Notes: generated by a model from the letters alone, not told the origin. DNA of 64,000 nucleotides from Cristatella mucedo (GCA_009760855.2 WPIO01000224.1:163501-227500); one strand, 5' to 3'. Numbered from the stretch's first letter, positions 38,190-50,294 are shown. Program-made: numbers and translations.

Positions 38190-39205
38190 CAAGGCGATCA
38201 GAGTGTTGATAATAGAGCTCGCTGTACAGGAATTTGGCAGGTAGCTAACGATCTTTACTAGGTGTGGCTTGTGAAAGCACTCATCGTCCGCCGAATGTTC
38301 GTATCACTGTCCAAATTATCCAGTGAAGACGGGACGAAGAGGGAAGAACAGCATATTTAGGGAATACATATTTTCGTAGGTACAGAATCAATTTCAGTGG
38401 TTTTAAGGTTGTAGGATTCACCGATGACGTCTGACACCGAATTAAATAGGGATTGCAAAGAACGTTATATACCAAAGTAAGGAAGACAAGCTGCAAAAAT
38501 ACATTAATTAAACATAAATGATTCGCCAGACTGACCAATTCTAAACTTGCATTTTGCTCTTATTAAATAATATGACAAAATTGAACTTCGAAGACCATGC
38601 GAAGAACAGTACGCGAAAATAATGTACACAAACTTAGTAGTAGTATATGTAGTCCTATGGTAGGCCAGTGTATAGCCCAACGGTATTTGTGAAACTGCCG
38701 AAGGTTTATTAGTACAGCCGGTTTACTGTTTCGCCGTAAGCATTAACAAAAAGTATCGGGTTTTCTCGCCCAGTCGGTTTCCGCAGCGTCACTTGCTTGC
38801 TGTCGGAGCGCCAAACCACGCTTTTCCGGCCTTGCTAATAAAAATTTGCCATAACAGAATTGAGAAAATTTATATTAAAATAACAAAGTTGCAACACCCG
38901 GGTAGTATTTGAATTATGTCATTATCGTAGAGCTAGTTGAAGAACAAGAAAACAGCAGCCTGCTCATACAAGACATCCCGACTGGCGGTAAAGACTAAAT
39001 GGCGCAATGGAGTGAAACGCATCGTGTAGGTTATGTGGAAAAAGAGCGGAACAAAAGCATGGAACAAACTTTCATTTTTCAACTTAAAATTTAAGTAATA
39101 GCTGAATTTGCATTATCTTCTACATTAAATATTCCTAAATGGCTAAAATCTATCTGAACACAAATATTCATGCTTCTAAAAAGGCCACTTCCTACTAAAG
39201 CAATT
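38190..39205. other. Unassigned intron 3 sequence
   Basis: A GC-richer patch at 38680-38850 could be an unrecognised transposon. The minus frame at 38281-38538 is hydrophobic but has no domain or splice support. Confidence 0.35.
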
Positions 39206-39209
39206 ATTG

Positions 39210-41460
39210 ACTTGCAACTCCTGACCTTCCTTAAGATTTTCCGAAATCTCTGCGTGGAATGTGGCTAACTTATTAAAGTTTATTAAAATAGCTTATATAC
39301 TTAATACCCTATACCGTCCCCGTTGTGTTCTTCACAACTTCAGTTCATCCATAATCTATATTTGTAAAGCTTATCACGGTAACCGAGTTATTCCAGTCTT
39401 TTAAATTGGCCTTCATTTGACTCATTCTTTAAAAGTGAGAAAATGATTCCTAGAAAACTTTAGCCAAGTTATCCTGCTTCATTTGCTCGAAGATTCTTGG
39501 CAAGAATGTCCCTGTGCAGCTTGTAGCACAGATAGAAAATATGTAAATGTCAGAAGGAGTTTAACCGAGATTCAAATGATACGAATACACCGAAACTGCT
39601 CTCCGGTGTGTAACTAACAGCAGCCCACGTAGCAATGATATCAGGGATCTGACTGCCATCGTCCTGCAGAATCTCTCAACTTCCTTTCAACTAAACAATG
39701 TGATATTCTGTTGTGATGAAACGTGACTCGGGAACCTGCGAACACTCGATAGAGGTCCCACGAGAGACTGCCTAAGCAGCCTCTGGCTCTTGAGCAGTTT
39801 AGGGGATAACAGTGCCTCTCGGTGATTGACTCGGCAGTCTGGTACAAATCCGAGCATTGGCGGCATTTTTGGGACATCTATCTAGCACACACTGCCTCCA
39901 GCTGTTGGACAGGTACCGAACGAACAACTCAAAAAACAATACATGCATGGTATATAAGGGCAGTGGTAGGGGTACAGAGAGAAGGAAGAAAGTTGGATCT
40001 GTCAACTCGGCAGCCTCTAGAGTGCGTAGACTTGACCGGCACAGTTTCCGATAATAAAGTGCGTAATAAATAATGATATAAAAATGATAGATAATAAAAC
40101 GAAAGTAAAATAGAACAAAAATATGATAAATACTAGTGATGTAGGAGCCCAGAGACTTTTTTCTACCGCTGACGAGTCCCGCTAACCAGCCTGACTACAA
40201 GTCGTGTGGAAGGCTGTCACATCTACATATAAGATTGAAAACGACTTTTAGTCACGCAAGATGAGTCGATGGCATGGTTCAAAGTGTACTTAACCGAACA
40301 CGCTTATTCCTTGACCTATATTGGTTAAGTCCTATTTACTTAACCAGCCACCTGCGGAGTCTAACAAGGGTCTTTTGCTGATATGTTATTGTCTTGAACC
40401 AGTGGGTTAAGTTATTCGGCCCGTGGGATAGGCTATAACACCTGTGCTGACATTATTCAGCTTTAATTTTTGTTAAAACCAATGGAATAGGTTGCATAAA
40501 CAGTTCAACTTATTGCTGGCCTTGCCGACATTCGATCATAGATGTCGGTAAGATTTCTACCCTAAACGATAATAAAACCAAACTGCTACTTACTGGACAC
40601 CCCAAGTCTGTAGCTGCATTGGATAACTGCTTTTTGTAGAGGTCATCCTCTAGTGTGACCGTGATTATGTGGTCGGGATATCGTCTTTGAAAGCTGTCTT
40701 AATATTGAAAGATTCATTAGAAAGACTGCCTCAGTAGCTAGCGAGACAGTCCGATCTCTAGGAAAGATTGGAGACTGTCTACCATGATTGCCTGAGAAAC
40801 ATTTATCTAGTTCTTAGTTCCGTCTAGAATAGATTAATGCAAAACTATTTTGACTGGGGGACCGAAAACGTTATTGTGATCTGCAACCAGTTGTAAACAT
40901 AGCTGCAAGCTTGTTAACAAATCTTATTGATTCACAGGCGTCTCCTTGGCGAGAAGCTATAAGAGTTTAATTGTTTCTGGTTAAACAAAGGATACAGAGT
41001 CAAGTTATTATGCTAACCCACAAGGCGAGCTATGGCATGGCTTTTTCATACCTAGCTGAACTTCTGAACTCGCTACCCCGTCAGTACTACTATGGACAAT
41101 TAATTAGCCGTTCTATTCCTACGCTTGCATATCGTTGACAGAGCTTTAGCCCCGCAGATCCTAGACTTCGGGACTTACTTAGACAATTCCATGGGCCAAG
41201 ATATCTATTCCTGTGCTGCTGACTCTTACAGTTTCTTTACAGCCATCGGGAGCTGCTACTTCAGCGATGCTAACTTCCGTATCTGACTTTGCTACATTTC
41301 ACTTTTTCTCTCTTTATCATTAGGTTAAATCTGCTGGCTAACACACACATACCGAAAGCCGCTTATGCGTAGGTGAGCTATACGAAACTCTCCTTTGTAA
41401 CAACCACTCAGTCTTTAGAAATGTGTGCCATGGTGGAGTTACTGGCGGTGAATAAATGAT
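39210..41460 (+). mobile_element. LINE2 copy split by a solo LTR
   Basis: The left part (39210-39711) matches the LINE2 copy at 25118-25635 from CTGACCTTCCTTAAG through to the position of GATGTTCTAC. The right part resumes at 40222 with TCTACATATAAGATTG, matching TTCTACTTAAAAGATTG in that copy. It then continues through an MAWFKVYL-like patch, NDNKTKLLLTGHPKS near 40570, and the 3' block CCGAAAGCCGCTTATGCG at 41352. No intact frame remains. Confidence 0.7.
39712..40221 (+). mobile_element. Probable solo LTR, about 510 bp, nested in LINE2
   Basis: It begins TGTGATG and ends CTGTCACA, giving a 5-bp terminal inverted repeat TGTGA/TCACA. It contains a TATA box (TATATAAGG near 39950) and AATAAA signals near 40053 and 40067, in LTR order. 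The flanks are TCTGT on the left and TCTAC on the right. Removing the element and one flank restores the LINE2 sequence seen at 25.6 kb, so the flanks look like a 5-bp target duplication with later changes. There are no internal retroelement genes. Confidence 0.55.
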
Positions 41461-41464
41461 ATCA

Positions 41465-42145
41465 CATTACACCAGCAGAACTCCAACATCGATGTGAATG
41501 CATGTGGTAACAGTAGAATAATTCTTTACAAAGATCATAGATAGATAATGATTTATTTTAATATGCTACAGCTAATAGTTCCCTACCACGATCAGCTCTT
41601 TCGTCATAGGATTGGTTCTGGTGCAGTTTTTAAGTGTTTTCAGTTCAGATTAATTTTATTTTAGATTTGGGAGTTATGGTGAGAGCTACACACGCTTTGA
41701 CTACGTTTGGGACCTTGGGAAATTATTTATATCTATCAATTAACTTTTATTGGCCTGGTAGGTCTTACATGCTTTTATTACCAAGACGAAGGCTTAACTC
41801 GTATAGTTTTTAGTTTTCTTTCCTCCATTACTCCATAAACCTCCTCAAAAGACTCTCTAAAGCCTCATAATGGTTAGTGGCTGTACCGTTAAACATTTTA
41901 AACTGGGTTTGGTAAAAGAGCTTAGTTCAGTTCGCATATTGCCCCTGCTGCATACATTAGCAGTAAATTGCTCACACTTCAACAAACTGGTTTTAGTTTC
42001 AGTGCTGCAGTTGCTAATCCATAGTTTTCATCTGCAGGTGGTAGTTAAGTAATTTGTCTAAGTTTAAGGAAGTTAGCTGACATTCAATATCGAATGTCGG
42101 CAAGACCCGCATTCAATAGTCAAGGAAGCGGCAGTGTATTCCGCA
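41465..42145. other. Unassigned intron 3 sequence
   Basis: No gene or family repeat recognised. Confidence 0.35.
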
Positions 42146-42150
42146 TGTAC

Positions 42151-42151
<1 letters not shown>

Positions 42152-42221
<70 letters not shown>
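42152..42221. repeat. TA microsatellite
   Basis: A 70-bp pure TA run. Confidence 0.95.
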
Positions 42222-42223
<2 letters not shown>

Positions 42224-42466
42224 AGCATTGCTTAGAATTTGAAACCATTGCCACGGGTGTGAATCTCTTTTCTCAAGGGGACGAGATTGAATGAAACAAG
42301 ATCAGGACAGAAGATTTACCAGTTTGGAATCCACTGGCAATTAGTCTGCTGAACTAAACTTACGATAAGTACTATTTGAATCAAATTAGTGCCTCTTCAG
42401 CTAGACCAGTTTTTATCCTCAATCACACAATTAGGACAACGTGGAAAGTATAAAAAAAGCAGTCGA

Positions 42467-42660
42467 TCGATCCAGCAGGGCCTGAGCATTATTAGGTAAG
42501 GTGGTTGCTTTTCATGACCTCAGCTCCGAGGTCGTGGGTTCAAATCCTGTGGTAGGTGATGCTTTATCGCCACTGCAAGCGGTGGTGATAGCCGTCAAGG
42601 CTCTTCTGTCGCTATACAAAAAGAGGCTGTTAAATCATCTAGTATTTATTTATTTATATA
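42467..42660 (+). mobile_element. SINE-B copy
   Basis: tRNA-like head with the B box GGTTCAAATCC near 42538, followed by GCGGTGGTGATAGCC, CAAAAAGAGGCTGTTAAATC and a TATTTATTTATTTA tail. Confidence 0.75.
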
Positions 42661-42664
42661 TTAC

Positions 42665-43310
42665 CATTCCATCGTCGTTACTGCGAGCTGTCTTTGGAGT
42701 TAGGTTACTCAAATGCCAAATGATGTAAAAAGGAGGTGAATAATAGGCTGCAATATGTTAGTTGGACCTATGAATCTAATGCAGGCTTTTGAGTTAGTTG
42801 TCAACCGAAAGCCGATTTCTAAGGCTTTGCAGCAACTGATTTACCCTAGCAAGATGCTATAATTTTTCTCAAAGCTGGATTAGACTTGTCATCCGAGTGA
42901 CGACCGAAGAGGTGATGGCGTATATTCTTAGTGATAAGAACCACTTAACTAGACCAAATTAAAGTAGCAATTCGTACGCAAAAACCTCATAAAATTAGTT
43001 AATGAATGAGACTCAACATTTATTTAGCTAGGTTAAGGCTGAGGCTGAGACTCAAAATTTTCCTTGGTTAGAGATGGCCTAACGGCGGTACAAATACTTT
43101 CTATTGCATTAATAAATATGGTTATTTGCCGAACCTTTAGAAGCAAGGGTGTGAGATCTCTCGGCGTTTGCGAGAAAATGATTTTGGCGAGAATCTGGCA
43201 TTTTATAATTATGCTTTGGGTTTGATTAGCATTACATTGGTTTTTTATTTCAAAAAAGCCTAGTTTTTCTAAGCCCTCGGAAAAGAAATCGGGGGCAGCT
43301 TTATTTCAAG
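42665..43310. other. Unassigned intron 3 sequence
   Basis: No gene or family repeat recognised. Confidence 0.35.
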
Positions 43311-43317
43311 TCAAAAA

Positions 43318-43540
43318 GATCTTCCGTGTCTTAACTCTCAGACGGAAAAATGAAGGGGAGTATGCTCGTTGAGACAACTCCCAAGTTTTTTTTTCAAGTT
43401 AACTATCAACGAGAGTATGTAGGCTGTCAGCAGGATATGGGCGCAAATCAAGAAGACCATCATCACAAACAGATTTCAATCTTTTTCACCGTGGATGTTT
43501 GTAATTTTCTTCGCAGGACAAACGTAATGTGACCCCTGCA
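43318..43540 (+). repeat. Repeat U fragment
   Basis: Matches 58100-58290: AATCTCCG/GATCTTCCG, GGGGAGTATGCTCGT for GGAAGCATACTCGT, CAACTCCCAAG, and the ATCAACGAGAGTATGTAGGC and ATCAAGAAGA blocks in the same order. Confidence 0.5.
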
Positions 43541-43557
43541 TATTTATGTAATAATAA

Positions 43558-43627
43558 AAAACATTTGATATAGCACCCTCAGAGAACACAATCTCTTTCG
43601 AGGCAATTTAAATTTGTTGCAAGGAAA
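43558..43627 (-). mobile_element. LINE1 extreme 3' end, short
   Basis: ATATAGCACCCTCAGAGAAC, then CAATCTCTTTCGAGGC. Only about 70 bp. Confidence 0.6.
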
Positions 43628-43675
43628 CTGTACACTAAAAGACACCTTAGATTATAGTTAGCGGCATTTTACACT

Positions 43676-43820
43676 GAGCCGGTTTAATCCAGTGGTTAAG
43701 GTGCTCGCCCCGAACCAAGGTATGGCTGAGGTCGTGGGCTCGAGCAGTGAGGCGTATGTGAAGCACCTGAATAGAGATTAAGTTCTCTTGGGGCGTTATG
43801 CAAATGAATTATATAATATT
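43676..43820 (+). mobile_element. SINE-A copy
   Basis: Head GCCGGTTTAATCCAGTGGTT with a decayed A box, then GGTGCTCGCC. The tail AGAGATTAAGTTCTCTTGGG and GCAAATGAATTAT is shared with LINE1. Confidence 0.8.
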
Positions 43821-43824
43821 ATAT

Positions 43825-45285
43825 TATTACAGGTAGAATATAAGTCTCATGGCACCAGACTAGTGAATAATTTGTTTGAAACCTGGTTCGAAACCTGTGG
43901 CTTTAAACCAACCTAAAAATCAGCCTCGGTCTCATTGATTTTAAACACCCCGTCATGGTGAGGCGTTGCCGCACACCAGAAGTCCCTATTTTTCACTCTT
44001 CATGGCGCATCAAGACAAGAACAAACGTGAGCGCCCTGCCAGTTGGAGTCGTTTCTTTTTGTTCACTTAGTTTGGTAAAATTCAGTATCAGATTTGGAAA
44101 ATTTTATGTTTAAGAAATCATGGCTTCTAGCTGAGAAGGATTGACTGACTACCATAGCTTGGTATATCGGCATAGGCATAATATACTCACATCTCTAAAC
44201 AAAATCTGTTAATTCTTACATACCCATTACGATGACATGACCTTTCTTTAAATGATTTAGTGCTTTGGCATCCTAACTAGGTTTGTGCAGAAACTGCTAC
44301 ACCGCGTTTTAATCACCATTATTTCTGAAGCATCGATGCAAGTTCGAAACACCTTCTTGTTAACTGGCGTTCACATACAGATTAAGAAGCTGGTAACAGA
44401 CCAGCCAGGAGATTTCAACTGAATGAATGCTGTAATTACATATATAACCGGATTTGTAAAAGCACTAATTGAGAACTTTACACTAAACAAATAGAGATAA
44501 AAAGACTTTTTGAAGTCTTGATGTTGCAGTTCAAAGACGCTGGTACTTCTCGTCTCAGAAACTGCTCTACACCCATAAAAACAGTTTGAATCTAGCAACC
44601 AAGTTAATTTCAGTTTTAATAGAAAACGACTCCACACGTTTAGCGCCAAAGGTAGTTTCTAAAAACCTCAGTGTGTTGACTTTGGTTAAGTCTCATTCTA
44701 CTAATTCTACTTGTTCTTCTTCTTGTGGCTGTTAATCAACTTGATCAAGAATTCCGTAGCAAATGCCTTTGATTTCACTGGGCCTGTCAGGTTAGGACAT
44801 TTGGGCGATTTATGAGAGTAGGTGTTAATGTCCAACTGCAATAAATTGTGCTTTTAAAGTAATGCACTTTCCAAACATTCTGCTTCAGGTCCTCCATCTT
44901 TAGCTCCCAGTTTGTACACTTTCTATTCTTGATCATGCAAAGCACTTAAGCCTTTCATTTTTATTCAAATTAAACAGCGATGTACTCTTTATATTCAGCG
45001 GTTGTCGTGGATGGTGGGCTCGTGTTGGTTTTTCTTAAGTCCGAATGCTAGTAGGTTGAGCAGCAGATACTCTAGTCACTGATCGCAGCATTCATGATGG
45101 TTGCACTCGGCTCAAAATTTGTAACAAGGAATACGCGGCTCTGTTTCGATCCATGTGAGCTGGTAAATTAGCTACAGTTTTTTATAGACTAGAGGGCCAA
45201 TACAAGTTATTTAAAAGAATCCGATATCTTATTACACATGCAGGTTACATTTTTTAATTGAACTTCAGCGATATTCAGAACGCCT
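43825..45285. other. Unassigned intron 3 sequence
   Basis: Includes a minus frame at 44371-44649 without a domain or splice support. No family repeat is clear. Confidence 0.35.
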
Positions 45286-45316
45286 AACTATAAGAAACAG
45301 TTCAAAATGTACTTAC

Positions 45317-45595
45317 AGTTAACGACAACGCGATTAGAAGTTATTCCCGGTGGAAAGATGTAGTTCGAAATTGAACATGTTGCCACAGCCAGATGATAAT
45401 GCCACGAAATGTTTCTTACAATTGACACGAACTCGCTTCCTGTTGCTGATTCGTTCAATCCAGAATCAACATTGGTTAACTCCAGCATCAAAATAGCTGG
45501 GGGGCTTCCATGGAATGCTGAACAGTTGATTTGTGCAGTGACACTTTCATTGTAATAAAGCTGGTCCGGAGATATCACTGGCCTCTCAGGTGCTT
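45317..45595 (-). CDS. IgSF receptor, Ig domain 3 exon (C2-like, paralogue of domain 2)
   Basis: The exon is 279 nt (93 residues), phase 1-1. The acceptor is TTTTTGTTCAAG before AAGCACC, and the donor is TTAACT|GTAAGT. The domain begins APERP, has the B-strand cysteine in AQINC and the F-strand cysteine in AVATC, 49 residues apart as in domain 2. Motifs shared with domain 2 include INCSA, LML, GLN, FV-I-RNISW and YH. Four N-glycosylation sites are visible (NES twice, NCS, NIS). The C-strand tryptophan is missing here too. The upstream intron is about 10.6 kb and the downstream one about 17.9 kb. Both are full of LINE, SINE, LTR and repeat-U copies, so an extra diverged Ig exon could have been overlooked. 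Confidence 0.82.
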
Positions 45596-45599
45596 CTTG

Positions 45600-46220
45600 A
45601 ACAAAAACATTTAGGCGGGCAGTTAGTTTTAACATAGGTATTGCATGGACCATATAAGTATTCACGTTAGTCTATATTCACTTTCCATCTTATTAGCACC
45701 CCCAAACCTTTCATCTTATAAGTAATTGCATGTTCTCAAAAGAACCCTAAACAGAATTCACCAAAAATTCATTTTACGATCAAAATTATTTGCATTTCCT
45801 GAAACTTTTCTATTCGATTATGATACTGAATCTTTGTATAGCCTTAGAGTGTTGCGATAAAATCATACCTGAGGCATGTCTCAGAAAACTCTATTTATAA
45901 AGATTATTTATCCAGCTAACAGTAGTGTCCTAATCACAAGCGATGAGGATACTAAATAATGCATAAGAATACTCAGTAACTGTTTCATGTGATTACATAT
46001 TTATTGGTCAATTTAATTTTAATTTCTATCACTCTATATTATCCAAAATAGTTTCCCGTGGGCAGTTAAGTATGATCGAGCAAAAAGCCGCTCAAATAAC
46101 TCTGCTTTGCAAGGCAGTAGTTACTGTAAGGCACACAGCTGACAGAAAGTAGAACTTAACTAACTGCTAAAATTCAAACACATTACTTCTAAATTGTACT
46201 TGCCATTGCAATTTTTCATA
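45600..46220. other. Receptor intron 2 (part), unassigned
   Basis: AT-rich, with no repeat recognised. It lies just upstream of the domain 3 acceptor. Confidence 0.4.
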
Positions 46221-46224
46221 TAAT

Positions 46225-47265
46225 CACTAAACACAGTATGGGCTTTCACTTATATGCAGATTTTACACAACTGTACCTCTGCTTAAATCCCTCCCTGCCT
46301 TTAAGCACATCGAACTCCTTCAACTACGTTGCTGCGTGCATTGCTTACATCCACACTCATACGGCATAAAACGTTTACGTATTTGATGACAATATGATAA
46401 CATACTAGCCAGGGCAAACCCTGTGAAACTGAGTTTGAGTGCTTGACGCTCGAATTGGGCATTGCTAGCCAATCTCAAGTATGATCTGCACATAATCTGT
46501 GTCTTTTTCCAAACTTATCTTTCACTAGAAAACAACAAAACACCACTCAGTAAAGTTGGTCTACTTTCCGCAACGTAACATTACTCAAATTCAGGCCTGA
46601 TTAAACAGGTATACACCATTCAAGTTGGTCTTGTATCTGCAACATCTCGTGTTGACTTCTGTAAACTCACTGCCTGGAAGTCTTTGGATATGTGCAACTA
46701 TGCACTTACAACCATTGCAAAACTAAGTAGCCAGGCTTGTAGATCGTGAGCGGAACAAATACCACATCAATTAACTTTTCTTGATCTGTACTGTCTTCCT
46801 TTCAAGGAGAGCATCGATTATAGTGATAATACCACTCACGATGAGGTTCTTGTATTTTTTTTGGTTTCAGCCAAATTATCACAATTTTTCCCTTGCTAGG
46901 GTAGGCGTCGTAACACCAACTCTTCTGATACAAAATGTGTTTACCTCAAATCCTATTTAAACAGTGCCTTTAGTTCATTTCATCCAAAACGCTAGAACTC
47001 ACTTCCAACTGACGTCACGACATCAGCTGGCTTGACTACCTTTAAAGAGATGCTGAAAACCCACGTGTTCATGAGAGCTATTGCTGGGTCCACACGATTT
47101 GTCGCTCACGGTTATAGCTGTTGAGACTGAGAGCGTCACCACTATCCATATTACGCATCCGGAAACGTTTTATATCACCCCTAATAATACTGTAAGACTT
47201 ACCCTATAGTGTATTTAATGATCCTAGAGAAATAATTAGCTCTCTGAGTGTTCTATATGAATTGT
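46225..47265 (+). mobile_element. LINE1 copy, catalytic region to 3' end, decayed
   Basis: GGGCTTTCACTTATATGCAG then ACACAACTGTACCTCTGC encode the region around YADD. The C-terminal blocks follow, and AGCTCTCTGAGTGTTCTATA marks the 3' end near 47240. Confidence 0.7.
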
Positions 47266-47269
47266 AACT

Positions 47270-48240
47270 ATTTTAACTGTGTGGACAAATAATCTACTCG
47301 TACAAGATTAGCATTATTTTGTATAAGCAATTTTCTAATAGATGTGGATAAGGCATGAGAATTTTTCCTGCTTAGTCTGCATAATGAGACTAACCTGTGA
47401 ATTTCAGAAGCTTGTAAAATGCATTCAATTTTTAGCCGCGATTAGGAAAGTTGATAGCTATTTTACATGCAATCAACTTTAGGAGACTATCATTTTATTT
47501 TTCAATACTTCCAGTCTGAAGGAGCCTTCATATCGCCTAGCTGCAACTAAATCAAAAAATACTAATTGTGGCAATGTTTTTCTATCACACCTAGCACCTA
47601 GAAGATCTAATGCATAGGTTGTTACATGCAACCAAAGCTAACTTAGGGCTAGATGGAGTTCAATTGGCTTGAAGAGGGAAGAGCGAAGCACAAACAGAAG
47701 TCATATACTCGTTCAGTACTCATACAATAGCGTTATACTGGTATATACGTAACTCACAGCTATAGTGCTGACCGTGGATCTGAAGAAATGTTATATTTTT
47801 TAAGAAACCGGCGAGTATTGAAAGGCATGGATATGAAGGATTTTATCTGCCGAGAACCAATACCAAGAACGGTTAAGTACCTTTGCTCTTCTCCAATCAT
47901 ACCCTAATTTTGGCATCTTTTATTAGCCGAAATTTAGATTCCTTGAGAATAGAACACTCCGTTAAGCCACCGACAAATCATTTAAAAAAATACACACCTA
48001 ACTAACAGGCAGACCTCATGGAAGCGATTTATGATAAAGAACCTTTGAGATTGATCTTTTTCACATTTTGGTTACTCTAAGATTACCGAATATTATTATG
48101 CTCTCTTTGCTATAATTAAGCCTCAAGAATGTAGCAGCCATCCAGGCGCCAAGGTCATTTGTTGCGGTTACCAGAAGAACATGACTCTGAAAATGTATGA
48201 GAAGGGTGTAAGTATATGTAGAGATGAATATAATTGGCAA
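47270..48240. other. Unassigned intron 2 sequence
   Basis: No gene or family repeat recognised. Confidence 0.35.
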
Positions 48241-48243
48241 TGG

Positions 48244-48405
48244 CGCCGAGCTGGTTTGGTCCAGCGGTTAAGGTGCTCGCCCGACCAAGGTCTGGCTGAG
48301 GTCGTGGGCAGTAGCTCGAGCCCCGAGGCATATGTGAAGGACCTGAATAGAGATCAAGTTCTCTTGGGGCGCTATATAAATGAATTATATATATTATAAT
48401 GGCAT
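48244..48405 (+). mobile_element. SINE-A copy
   Basis: Complete copy with A box TGGTCCAGCGG at 48257-48267 and a B-box region widened by a small insertion (GGGCAGTAGCTCGAGCC). The LINE1-like tail is AGAGATCAAGTTCTCTTGGG, then GCGCTATATAAATGAATTAT. Confidence 0.88.
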
Positions 48406-48409
48406 ACGA

Positions 48410-49150
48410 TCTAAGATTGGGTTTGAATATTATATCGTTTTGAAACAATTCTATACTGTAAAAAGAGATTAGCTTAAGACTCAGTCTTGAGGTCCTTCAT
48501 ACTTCTATCGCTCCGAGAATGACTCATAGCCATTTAAGTGCGGGGGTGCGATCACGTGACGTACGGGTGCAGCTGCCTGCTGATAGGCTTGGCTTGGCTG
48601 CCATCGATATTGTGCAGTAGATAGCGTGCATTGTGTGCTGCAAGCCAGGTTGCTGGCACTTGGGCGGTGGCTGCATTGAAACTCTCTTGGCTAGGCACGC
48701 AGTTGCCGTAGCTTGCCGGATACGCTAGGTGATTGCCATTAGTTTCGGTTGATCGTAACGAAAATCATTCGGCTAATAAACGAGGTGCAAGGATTGTGCA
48801 CTATCGCGTGTGCTTGCAGCTTTTTGGAATGGCTATCGCACGGTTATCACGCCGTCTTGCAATTACTCTCTAAACATTCTTTAGCTGTCGTTAGGCCTCT
48901 TGTCGCTGAATGAGCATTCCGAGATCTGCAGCAGAGGCACAGTCAGCACACGTTTGCCTACAACTGCTAGGGGACGCATTCAACCACTCACATATTGACA
49001 ACGACGTAATTTTGGGCCGCCCGTAGGGAGTTTCTCTTACTTTCCCGGACCCCAATCGAGTCGTGAGTCGGATACGCTATGTAGTCATCGACCACAGCAG
49101 TCGTATTGGTGTTGCACCTTAGCACCTTCCGCACCCTCACGCATTATTCT
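48410..49150. other. GC-richer unassigned segment
   Basis: 48540-49140 is clearly GC-richer than its flanks, with TCACGTGACGTA near 48554 and AATAAA near 48776. The composition resembles the solo LTRs here, but no terminal repeats were found. Confidence 0.3.
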
Positions 49151-49282
49151 TGTTATATAACTATATATATTGTTATAAAACTATATATAACATATATAAC
49201 ATGTTATTATACATGTTAATATATATAACATGTTATAACATATTATTATAACTATATTTAACGTGGATGCTCGGCATCCACG
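49150..49282. repeat. AT-rich palindromic run and 9-bp hairpin
   Basis: Repeated ATATAACATGTTAT palindromes to about 49255, then a perfect 9-bp inverted repeat CGTGGATGC-TCG-GCATCCACG at 49262-49282. Confidence 0.6.
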
Positions 49283-49544
49283 GCAATTATGAACGAAAGA
49301 TTTACTCTCTAAGCATACCGGGATTCGGCCGTGCACATGATTGGAAATATGTAGCCTTGGCTTTGAAGCTCGCCATTGAGTATCAAACGAAAAGCAGTGT
49401 CCAAAGCTCATCCCGAGGTTGCGGCCTGATGTTTGAATTCTTTTTTGAAGCTCAGTCCTACTGCAGAGAGCCAATGATCGCTCTGTGGTTTAATATTCCC
49501 GAAGTTTTTCTCTTAGATTCGAGCCTTAGCCGGCTGTAAACGAC

Positions 49545-49740
49545 TTACCATATTCTTTACCGGAAGAAGAGGTTTCTTCTTGCAACTCGATAGTGGAGAC
49601 CAGGCTCACCTAATCACCTTCTGACAGTGTCTCTGCTAACTCACTTTCCAGACCATACATGCAGTCTTTTAACACAGCTCACAGATTCACAGATTGAGTT
49701 CTGTAAGAACGCTATATCAAATGTAGCATTATTATTATTA
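49545..49740 (+). mobile_element. Possible element with LINE1-like tail
   Basis: Ends with GATTGAGTTCTGTAAGAACG, CTATATCAAATG and an ATT repeat as in LINE1. The upstream 130 bp do not match LINE1 or SINE-A. Confidence 0.4.
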
Positions 49741-49744
49741 GTTC

Positions 49745-50140
49745 AGTTCGCTTGCACATAGACGACTCTTCTATGGTTGGACCATTTAGTATTGCATGGT
49801 GCTGGCGATTTTGAAGCCTTTTTGGAGACTTTTTTTGGAGAGACTGTTGGTCAATCATTTCTGCTAAAAGTGGAATGTTCATGATAGCCACAAAATATTT
49901 CTCCACGGATAAAAATTATTCAAAACTTTTTCAAAAGTTGAATCTAAACCACCAGAAGAGAAGGTGTTCAGCAATGGTTAGCTCTCAATCTAGATTGAAA
50001 AAAGTTCCTAAGATCTGAAAAGGTGGCCTTGTTTTACCTACACTGCAACGTGTTCCATGGTCCTTAGAATGGCGGAAAAAAGATTTGAAAAAAGTACCTT
50101 AACACTTGATTTCTATTATCTAGATTTCACTCATTTAGAA
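49745..50140. other. Unassigned intron 2 sequence
   Basis: No gene or family repeat recognised. Confidence 0.35.
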
Positions 50141-50144
50141 TTCC

Positions 50145-50290
50145 TCGGTTTGGTCCAGCGGTTAAGGTGCTCGCCCCCCCCCCCCGACCAAGGTCTGACT
50201 GAGGTCGAGGGTTCGAGCCCGGAGGCATATGTGAAGAGCCTGAATAGAGATTAAGTTTTCTTTGGGCGCTAACAAATGAATTATATATCC
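50145..50290 (+). mobile_element. SINE-A copy with perfect B box
   Basis: A box TGGTCCAGCGG near 50152-50162 and B box GGTTCGAGCCC at 50210-50220, followed by AGAGATTAAGTTTTCTTTGG and GCGCTAACAAATGAATTAT. A run of 12 C at 50174-50185 is a slippage expansion. Confidence 0.88.
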
Positions 50291-50294
50291 TTAG

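Noticed and set aside
42094-42294. Frame with an Ile-Tyr repeat
   Set aside because: It is a translation of a TA microsatellite.
44371-44649. NPVIY motif in a 92-codon minus frame, possible GPCR helix 7
   Set aside because: Only the five-residue match supports it. The surrounding frame lacks other receptor features and splice support.
48244-48320. Possible tRNA gene
   Set aside because: The A and B boxes belong to a SINE head. The same head with the same non-tRNA body recurs at 43.7 and 50.1 kb, and the acceptor stem cannot close.
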